Source of the DNA: Rheinheimera baltica DSM 14885
GTDB taxonomy: Bacteria; Pseudomonadota; Gammaproteobacteria; Enterobacterales; Alteromonadaceae
DNA: 64,000 bases
Direction: 5' to 3'
Assembly (NCBI RefSeq): GCF_000425345.1
Contig: NZ_KE384352.1
Span: forward strand, 46,084-110,083
The stretch's first letter is position 1; the number at the start of each line of letters is the position of its first letter. This document shows positions 37,054-43,436 of this stretch, in pieces. Below the pieces are notes generated by a model. That model was given only the letters and a program-made list of their open reading frames with translations. It was not told where the DNA came from and searched no databases. A program made the position numbers and the translations under genes.

Positions 37054-37588
37054 ACCTTGGCATAAGTTGTCTCTGCTCGTTATTGCCATAATGGTGTTGT
37101 TAAAGTTTGTGCTGTTGCCTTGGCAGCAATGGTTGATAAATAACGCTGAGCAAATCGCTTACTATAAAGGTTTGCAGAGCAAATTGCAGAACACCCAACT
37201 GCGTGCTGACACGTTAAAGCAACAAAATGAGGTTATTGTCGCTGATTATCAGCAACTGATGACAAAATTGCTGCCAGCCAGCAGCGATAACAACATTGAT
37301 GTGCTGCGCTACGTGGAAAGCAAAGCAAAACAATATCATTTAAAAATTAATAACCGTGCCGTGGGTGATTTTCAGCAAGCGCCACTTCCTGCTTTGCCTA
37401 TTACAATTACACTGCAGGGCCATCCTGAAATGATATTGGCGTATTTACAAGATGTCGAAACAGGGACTCCAAAGGTAGTTATCAGCAACATGTCAATCAT
37501 AAAACCGGGCTTGAGTGTGCAGTTCGTCAACATGCGTTTAGACGCTATCGTGCTGCTCGCACCTGCTGAAGGAGAAACGGCCATATGA
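37040..37588 (+). CDS. gspM: Type II secretion GspM-like inner-membrane protein
   Basis: A 182-residue bitopic protein with one N-terminal helix (about residues 11-29), a coiled coil and a periplasmic ferredoxin-like domain ('ALPITITLQGHPEMILAYLQDVE' in part). This matches GspM/PilO topology, the partner of GspL. I chose ATG 37040 with GGAGG six bases upstream. The start lies in the last 14 bases of gspL and the stop overlaps the next gene. Confidence 0.82.
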   Translation: MQEIKPWHKLSLLVIAIMVLLKFVLLPWQQWLINNAEQIAYYKGLQSKLQNTQLRADTLKQQNEVIVADYQQLMTKLLPASSDNNIDVLRYVESKAKQYHLKINNRAVGDFQQAPLPALPITITLQGHPEMILAYLQDVETGTPKVVISNMSIIKPGLSVQFVNMRLDAIVLLAPAEGETAI

Positions 37589-38091
37589 TTAAGCTATTTT
37601 TTTCCCGCGTCATTTTACTTTTTTTAGCCGCGTTGGTATTGCATGCATTTACGATTATGTCAGCGCTTATCCCAGATAAAAATGCCACTTCAGCTGATGG
37701 GGTAGACTATAGCAGCCCGTCTTCAGCACCGCTTGCACGTAGGGATTTTGACGCGATACAATTTGCTAATGTGTTTAATATTAAGCCGTTTGTGCAACCA
37801 GAGGTGGTAGCTGCACCACAAAACAGTCCGCAAGACATTTTGGCAGAACAATTAAAATTGTTGGCAGTAACTTTTAACGGTACGGAATTTCAAGCGGTAG
37901 TTGCCGTGCAACAGCGTGACAAATCAGACATTAAAACGGTCAAAGTAGACGACACTGTTGCCGATTTTAAGGTTACCGAGATTACTAAGTTCCAGATACT
38001 TTTGACAACAAACAAAAATGAATTAGTGCAATTGGATTTATTTAAATCGGTTGCAAATGCGCAGCGCCTTAGCCAGATTAAAGAAAATTAA
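37585..38091 (+). CDS. Short GspC/PilP-like secretin-docking protein
   Basis: A 168-residue protein with one N-terminal helix (residues 8-26), a linker and a homology-region-like beta domain (about 95-155, 'LKLLAVTFNGTEFQAVVAV', 'DDTVADFKVTEI'). It is placed just before gspD. In type II systems GspC has this HR domain, which touches the secretin, plus a PDZ or coiled coil that is missing here; PilP has the same short form. I read it as a minimal GspC that joins platform and secretin. Subtype is inferred. Confidence 0.72.
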   Translation: MIKLFFSRVILLFLAALVLHAFTIMSALIPDKNATSADGVDYSSPSSAPLARRDFDAIQFANVFNIKPFVQPEVVAAPQNSPQDILAEQLKLLAVTFNGTEFQAVVAVQQRDKSDIKTVKVDDTVADFKVTEITKFQILLTTNKNELVQLDLFKSVANAQRLSQIKEN

Positions 38092-38103
38092 AGGTTAGTA
38101 TCA

Positions 38104-40104
38104 ATGAATATGTTTACCAAGAAAACCCTGGTGTTAGCCTGCTCAGCCGTGTTGATGGCCGGTTGTGCCAGCACTCCAGATGAAAAAGATAAGCCGCTTA
38201 AAGCCTCTGTTGATGTACCTAAGTCCTTTTTACAAAAAGAGACTTCTAAAACAGCACAAAATCAGTATGAATTTGAAGAAAAAGTGGCAGCAGAGACGGG
38301 CACTGAACAAATTCAAAGCATGGCACAGTTAAAAACCGGTAGTCCGTTGCTGCTGGAAGCGCCCAAGTTTGCCTCAGACCAACCAATGAAAATTGCGGTT
38401 AATGAAATGGAGTTACCGCAGCTGGCACACTATGTTTTCGGCGAGCTGTTAAAGCTGGATTATATTCTTTCTGCAGATGTTGAACGCATGCGCGACCGTG
38501 TCGCGCTAAATATTCAATCCGACATTACGCCACAACGATTGTATTCACTTACCACTGAGTTATTGGCAAAGCAAAATGTAGAAGTGTATAGCAAAGATAA
38601 CATTGTCTTTGTTAACAAACAAAGTAACGCCTCAGCGAACCGCTCCGTTGGCATTGGCCGCCGGCTGGCTGATATGCCAGCCATGGGCGACGATATTATT
38701 CAGCTGGTGCCTTATACGTTCAACTCCGCCCGCTCTATTATGCAAATTACCAATAAGCTAAGTAAAGCCACTGTGACGCCGGATAACAGCAATAGACTGT
38801 TGTTGGTTGAAGGCAGCCGGGCTGACGTAGAACGTGTATTGCAAGTGGTTGATATGATGGACGTACCGCATGCCCGTGGCCGTGATATCCGCTTAATTAC
38901 CATGACCTATTTATCACCAGATGAGATGCTGGAAGAAATTAACAAACTAATGGGCGCGGAGGGCATAAATACCACTGAAGACGTATTGTTAGTGCCGCTT
39001 GGCCGCTTAAATGCCGTTGTTGTTTACGCGGCTAATCCGACACTGGGTAACCGGGTGTCGATGTGGGCGAAAAAACTGGATGTAGCAACCGGCGGTGAAA
39101 ACGAGCGTTATTTTGTTTATCGGCCAGATTACGTCAAAGCGGCAGATTTGGCTAAAAGTATCTCTATGTTAGGTTCGGGTGGTGCAGGTGAGAGTTCGTT
39201 GCCTGCAGGTGCCCCGACGAGTAGGGGGAGCGGAGCTCAAGACAAAAAATTCAGTATGTCTGCTGATGAAAAACAAAATGCCATTATAGTACACGCCACA
39301 CCGAGTAAGTTTCAGGAAGTATTGGCATTACTAAAGCAGTTGGATCGCCTACCTGGGCAAATAGCCCTGCAAGTGGTGATTGTTGATGTTACGTTAGAAG
39401 AAAACGAAAAGCGCGGCATCGACTGGACATACAATTCAAACGCCAATGCGGCGCGCAGCGCTACTGGCAATCTCATGTCTGGCACTGGGTTAATGGCATT
39501 TAACGCTATTAGCGGTGATTGGACGATGAATTTTAATTTGCAAGATTCGCAGAAAAAAACCAATCTGTTGGCGCGACCTTATTTAGTGGTGCGTGATGGC
39601 GAAAGTGCTACCATTAACGCTGGCGATCAAATTCCTATTATCACCCAAACCAGCAGTAATGATACCAACCCGGATGTAATTCGAAACCAGGTGCAATATC
39701 GCTCAACTGGTATTTCACTATCGGTTACGCCGACAATTAATGCCGATGGCCTGATAAGCCTGGAAATTTCCACAGAGTCGTCTAAAAGTGATGTAAATTC
39801 GTTATCTAATATCAGCTCTCCCATTATTACAACTCGCAGTGTTAGCACCAGCATACTAGCAGGTAGTGGCCAAACGGTTGTGTTAGGTGGCTTGATTAAT
39901 GAAAATATCGACGACAACGAAAATAGTGTACCATTGCTCGGCAAAATCCCATTGCTTAGACATCTCTTCACGTCTAAGTCAAAAGGGAGTAATCGGCAAG
40001 AATTAATGATCCTAATTACGCCTAGGATTATCAGTGAATCGTCAGAGTTAGATGAGCTGGGAACAAAGCTTTCAGAGATGTTTAGCTTTCCTGTTAATCA
40101 ATAG
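38104..40104 (+). CDS. gspD: Type II secretion secretin GspD, lipoprotein form
   Basis: A 666-residue outer-membrane channel. The signal peptide ends in the lipobox 'LMAGCAS', so the secretin is itself acylated. It has an N0/STN domain (about residues 95-165), N-domains, then the secretin core with 'LARPYLVVRDGESATINAGDQIP' (in part) and the C-terminal 'GQTVVLGGLINENI' and 'VPLLGKIPLLRHLF'. The length is similar to other GspD proteins. Lipidated secretins such as HxcQ are known to reach the outer membrane without a pilotin, and no pilotin gene is seen here. It is the last gsp gene; a hairpin follows. Confidence 0.94.
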   Translation: MNMFTKKTLVLACSAVLMAGCASTPDEKDKPLKASVDVPKSFLQKETSKTAQNQYEFEEKVAAETGTEQIQSMAQLKTGSPLLLEAPKFASDQPMKIAVNEMELPQLAHYVFGELLKLDYILSADVERMRDRVALNIQSDITPQRLYSLTTELLAKQNVEVYSKDNIVFVNKQSNASANRSVGIGRRLADMPAMGDDIIQLVPYTFNSARSIMQITNKLSKATVTPDNSNRLLLVEGSRADVERVLQVVDMMDVPHARGRDIRLITMTYLSPDEMLEEINKLMGAEGINTTEDVLLVPLGRLNAVVVYAANPTLGNRVSMWAKKLDVATGGENERYFVYRPDYVKAADLAKSISMLGSGGAGESSLPAGAPTSRGSGAQDKKFSMSADEKQNAIIVHATPSKFQEVLALLKQLDRLPGQIALQVVIVDVTLEENEKRGIDWTYNSNANAARSATGNLMSGTGLMAFNAISGDWTMNFNLQDSQKKTNLLARPYLVVRDGESATINAGDQIPIITQTSSNDTNPDVIRNQVQYRSTGISLSVTPTINADGLISLEISTESSKSDVNSLSNISSPIITTRSVSTSILAGSGQTVVLGGLINENIDDNENSVPLLGKIPLLRHLFTSKSKGSNRQELMILITPRIISESSELDELGTKLSEMFSFPVNQ

Positions 40105-40120
40105 GAAATTAATTGTTAAC

Positions 40121-40170
40121 GTTTTTGCTTAATCTTTGAGCAAAAACAGGTATTTAATTTGTTTTTTTTA
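40121..40170 (+). terminator. Terminator after gspD
   Basis: A 9-bp stem GTTTTTGCT / AGCAAAAAC (40121-40129 with 40139-40147) is followed by a T-rich stretch ending in eight T at about 40162-40169. It lies 16 bases past the gspD stop and ends the secretion operon just before the promoter of the surface-protein gene. The stem is A/T-rich, so some read-through is possible. Confidence 0.6.
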
Positions 40171-40200
40171 TTGACTCTGTTGTTGCTAGGTCGCTATGAT
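40171..40200 (+). promoter_or_regulatory. Strong sigma70-type promoter of the surface-protein gene
   Basis: TTGACT (40171-40176) and TATGAT (40195-40200) are separated by 18 bases, each matching the consensus at five of six positions. The predicted start of transcription is near 40207. This is the best consensus promoter I found in the window and fits the high expression suggested by codon use downstream. Confidence 0.7.
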
Positions 40201-40206
40201 TACGGT

Positions 40207-40400
40207 CGCTGGTTTTCGGATGGCGACTTTTGCAGGTGGTGAACGCATGCAAGCGCCTACTGTTGTAATAAGTCGCAGAATGTTAACCACACTTGGGGTA
40301 TGATTGTGTATAGCTAGAAGGCTTATGCAGCATACTCTGGGACACGTGTTCCAATGGAAACTATGAACAGGTTTCCAAAAAAATAATTTGGAGAAATGGA
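40207..40400 (+). other. Long 5' leader of the surface-protein mRNA
   Basis: About 194 bases lie between the predicted transcription start and ATG 40401. It holds a GTCGC / GCGAC inverted repeat near its 5' end and a 7-bp hairpin TGGAAAC / GTTTCCA (40355-40377). The ribosome binding site GGAG (40390-40393) is seven bases before the start codon. A 27-codon open frame (40220-40303) is present but has no good ribosome binding site. Long leaders that stabilise mRNA are known for other S-layer genes. The stretch contains no other gene that I can support. Confidence 0.6.
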
Positions 40401-42359
40401 ATGAAACTAATGAAAAAAACCCTGGTAAGCGCAGCCATTCTGGCCGGTCTTGCCTCGGCAAACGCGTATGCTGGTACTGAAGCTTGTTTCGAATACTCAA
40501 GCTCAGCTGCTGACGTATCTTTAGCTGACCGTTGGTCAACTATCTACACTGGCGCAACGTGTAACTACACTGTTGCTGGTGATGAATCTACTCAGCTGTT
40601 CCCATCTCAGCCAGTATTAATTGCGCAGGAAATCACTAAAGACAATACTGTTACGTTAAACGTTCCAGGTTTTGGTATTCCAGGCTCTAGCGTAGTTCAA
40701 GTAAACCCTACTGCACTGCGTCACGTGTTCTTTGTTCCAACAACTAACATTCCTGGTGGTTCACGTTTTGAAGTTGAATTGACTTCAAACGCAAACGGTG
40801 TTTCTTTTGAAGACAACCAGCTGTATTTCGTATTGTTAAAAGCCAACCTGGCAACTGACGGTACTACAGTAACTAGCTATTCACTTACTAACGTTGCATC
40901 TACCGATGGCGCGGTTAACGGTGAAACTCAGTTAACGTTCGTTGTTGATGCTACTACAAGCATCAGTGCTGGTAGCCGTCTGTTAGTAACTAACAGATCA
41001 ATCAACCCGCAATCTTTCACTACGTTGCAAGAAGCTGCTGATTTCCTGGACACTTTCACTAAAGCGTCTGGTGGTCTGAATATCGCTCTGCAAGATAACG
41101 ACAACTGTAATGTTCCAGTAGTGAGCATTGCTGTTACTTCAGCTGAAACAGATGCTGGCCGTGATATCGAAGGTGGTGTTACTTCTACTCCACGTATGTT
41201 GATTGAATCTGTAGAACAGTTCACTGGTCTGCACAACACTATGTCTACTGGCGTTAACGCGTATTCACTGGTTGGTGAAAACGGTACTCCAGCTAGTGGT
41301 ACAGTTGATTCACTTGACCCATCACGTCTGACTGAGTTCGACTTGAATGTTGCTGGTGATTACGTGCGTATGCACGGTGTTGACGAAGTTCACTACAACA
41401 AAATCTTCCGTAACCGTCGCGACGTATTGCTGCCAGGCGAGCAAGATCTTGATGTTTTCGTAAACATTCAAGCAACTGACCGTCTGTTACTGGATCCAGT
41501 AGCGTCTAAAGACATCAAAGCAGCTCGTTTCTTAGTACGTGACCGTGCTCTGCAAGGTTCTGTAACTGCTGACTTGAACTGGGAAGATACGGCTTACTGT
41601 TTCACTACTACTAGCCGTGCTACACCAACTTCTACTGGTACTTGTATTGCTACTTGGAGCCATTTAGATCTGGCACCAACTTCAGTATTCTCTTACTACC
41701 TGGACGATTTCTTCATCAACGCTGGTGGTCTGAAGACTCACACGTTCTCAGTAGCTGAAGACGAAAATGGTACTGATCCGGTAACTTATGTTGCAGACCG
41801 TATCATGGGTTATTCTTACGACATCGCTATGGACTGGGGTATCGAGTTTACTGATGCTGGTCTGAAAGACAAGAGCTTAGCTCGTTCGTGTTCAGTAACT
41901 GTTCCTTCACACAACATCACTGTGAACGGTACTCAGCTGAAAGTGCCTTATGTATTTGACACTAACAGCCAGTGGGTTCGTATTGCTAACGAGCACGCAG
42001 AAACTGCTGAAGTTTACTTCGACATTTTCGGTGAAGAAGGTTCAAACGCTGTTCAAACTGAGAACGTGTACTTAGGTACTATCCCAGCTAACTCAGCTAA
42101 AGTGTTCTTCGCAAGCGATGTTATCGATATCGCTCGTGCAGATGGTTACGACCATACACAAGCTCCAGGTGCTACTACTAACCGTGGTCAGCAAGCTACT
42201 ACGCGTCACACTGTTACTTTCTTAGTAACTGCACCTAGCGACAAAGTGCACGGTGTGTCTGTACAGAATATCCCAGGCGGTGTTGACCGTGTGATCCCTG
42301 TACTGCGTAACCATGACGAGACTAAGCCAGCTGATCGCGCAGCGATTTGGCAGCAGTAA
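40401..42359 (+). CDS. Abundant exported protein, candidate surface-layer (S-layer) protein
   Basis: A 652-residue protein with a typical Sec signal peptide cut after 'ANAYA' (mature part 628 residues). The mature protein is Thr/Val/Asp/Asn-rich and Lys-poor, apparently all beta, with six Cys (residues 29, 54, 236, 400, 415, 497) that could form three disulfides. I see no lipobox, autotransporter barrel, sorting tail or enzyme motif. Codon use differs sharply from the neighbours: Ala is mostly GCT, Thr ACT, Gly GGT and Asn AAC, the pattern of very highly expressed genes. It has its own promoter, leader and strong terminator, and sits next to a complete type II secretion operon. This is the arrangement of S-layer genes in Aeromonas and resembles what is described for Slr4 of Pseudoalteromonas tunicata. 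S-layer identity is inferred; another abundant secreted or matrix protein is possible. Confidence 0.65.
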   Translation: MKLMKKTLVSAAILAGLASANAYAGTEACFEYSSSAADVSLADRWSTIYTGATCNYTVAGDESTQLFPSQPVLIAQEITKDNTVTLNVPGFGIPGSSVVQVNPTALRHVFFVPTTNIPGGSRFEVELTSNANGVSFEDNQLYFVLLKANLATDGTTVTSYSLTNVASTDGAVNGETQLTFVVDATTSISAGSRLLVTNRSINPQSFTTLQEAADFLDTFTKASGGLNIALQDNDNCNVPVVSIAVTSAETDAGRDIEGGVTSTPRMLIESVEQFTGLHNTMSTGVNAYSLVGENGTPASGTVDSLDPSRLTEFDLNVAGDYVRMHGVDEVHYNKIFRNRRDVLLPGEQDLDVFVNIQATDRLLLDPVASKDIKAARFLVRDRALQGSVTADLNWEDTAYCFTTTSRATPTSTGTCIATWSHLDLAPTSVFSYYLDDFFINAGGLKTHTFSVAEDENGTDPVTYVADRIMGYSYDIAMDWGIEFTDAGLKDKSLARSCSVTVPSHNITVNGTQLKVPYVFDTNSQWVRIANEHAETAEVYFDIFGEEGSNAVQTENVYLGTIPANSAKVFFASDVIDIARADGYDHTQAPGATTNRGQQATTRHTVTFLVTAPSDKVHGVSVQNIPGGVDRVIPVLRNHDETKPADRAAIWQQ

Positions 42360-42383
42360 TCTCAATTGACTAAATAGTCAGGT

Positions 42384-42413
42384 AAAAACCCCCGCTCTGC
42401 GGGGGTTTTTTTA
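42384..42413 (+). terminator. Strong rho-independent terminator of the surface-protein gene
   Basis: A 12-bp perfect stem (five A, five C, GC paired with GC, five G, five T) with loop TCT, followed by more T. It lies 25 bases after the stop codon and isolates the surface-protein transcript from the polysaccharide operon. Confidence 0.95.
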
Positions 42414-42498
42414 TTGGCAAGCACACCAAGCCTTGCTAGCATAGCCGGCTTTGTAACATCATCGTTTGATAAAGTAACTTATGCCGCTGACTAGCAGC

Positions 42499-42512
42499 GA
42501 GGGGTAGCTGTT
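42499..42512 (+). promoter_or_regulatory. JUMPstart-like element or ribosome binding site before wzz
   Basis: GAGGGGTAGCTGTT stands just before the wzz start. The part GGTAGCTGTT (42503-42512) equals ten bases of the first half of the JUMPstart element found ahead of enterobacterial polysaccharide operons, and it shares GGTAGC with the RfaH ops site. The GAGGGG part may equally be a ribosome binding site with a long spacer (11 bases). The match is short, so regulation by an RfaH-like factor is only a possibility. Confidence 0.3.
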
Positions 42513-42515
42513 TTC

Positions 42516-43424
42516 ATGAATATTCACTCCAACCATCAATATGAACTTAACTTAGCTGATATTTGGCAAATACTGTGGCGCGCCAAATGGATTTTAATTG
42601 GTGTGGCGCTGGTTACGGCCGTCATGTCTGTGGTGTTTGTGCGCCAATTGCCCAACGTCTACGAAGGTAAAGCGGTACTTGCTGTGGTGAGTAAGGGTGG
42701 CTCGGGTTCATTGGCTCGATTAAGTGGCCAGCTTGGGGGTATTGCCTCCTTGGCGGGCATTAACTTATCAGATAACGGCGGCGATCAATCCAAACTGGCT
42801 TTGGAAATTGCGAAATCACGTGATTTTATCAGCCGTATGATTAACGAACAAAATATGCTGGTACCGTTAATGGCTGCCGAAAACTGGGATCCACAAAGTG
42901 ATACCTTAAGTTACGACACCAGCAAGTACCAAGATGGAAAATGGGTACGCGAGGTAAAGTATCCTTTTACCACTGAACCCTCCATGCAAGAAGCTTTAAA
43001 AGCATTTAACGATATTTTTCACCTGCATCACTCAAAAGAATACGGCACCGTGACCTTAACGTTTCAACATTATTCGGCAACGCTTGCGGCGCAATGGGCC
43101 AATGCGTTTGGTCGTATGTTGGATAATGAAATGAAACAACGCGACATCCGTGAAGCACAGCACAGTTTGCAGTACTTGCAACGCCAGTTAGAGACGACGG
43201 AACTGGAAGCACTGCGCCAGGCACTGTATCAGCTGATAGAAGAGCAAAGTAAAACACTCATGCTAGCAGAGGTCTCGGATGAATATGTGTTTAAGCTAAT
43301 CGATCCGGCAGTTCGCGAACAATTGCCAGCATCCCCTAAGCGTGCGTTTATTGTCGTGTTATCCATATTATTAACTCAATTACTTACCTGTTTTGTTATT
43401 TTGCTGGTTCGGCTTAGGAAGTAG
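42516..43424 (+). CDS. wzz: Wzz-family polysaccharide chain-length regulator
   Basis: A 302-residue inner-membrane protein with two helices (about residues 25-45 and 275-297) bracketing a periplasmic coiled-coil domain. The N-terminal 'LNLADIWQILWRAKWILIGVALV' (in part) and the Pro-rich C-terminal 'EQLPASPKRAFIVVLS' are typical of Wzz. It sets the length of polymers made by the Wzy route. There is no kinase domain. The wzx-like and wzy-like genes follow, in agreement. The gene opens the polysaccharide operon after the surface-protein terminator. Confidence 0.92.
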   Translation: MNIHSNHQYELNLADIWQILWRAKWILIGVALVTAVMSVVFVRQLPNVYEGKAVLAVVSKGGSGSLARLSGQLGGIASLAGINLSDNGGDQSKLALEIAKSRDFISRMINEQNMLVPLMAAENWDPQSDTLSYDTSKYQDGKWVREVKYPFTTEPSMQEALKAFNDIFHLHHSKEYGTVTLTFQHYSATLAAQWANAFGRMLDNEMKQRDIREAQHSLQYLQRQLETTELEALRQALYQLIEEQSKTLMLAEVSDEYVFKLIDPAVREQLPASPKRAFIVVLSILLTQLLTCFVILLVRLRK

Positions 43425-43436
43425 CGGACCTATTTA

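Noticed and set aside
40220..40303. Possible 27-codon leader peptide before the surface-protein gene
   Set aside because: No convincing ribosome binding site and no attenuator-like run of codons.
40186..40539. 117-codon frame on the minus strand across the surface-protein promoter
   Set aside because: It covers promoter, leader and signal-peptide sequence of the opposite gene and has no recognisable protein features.
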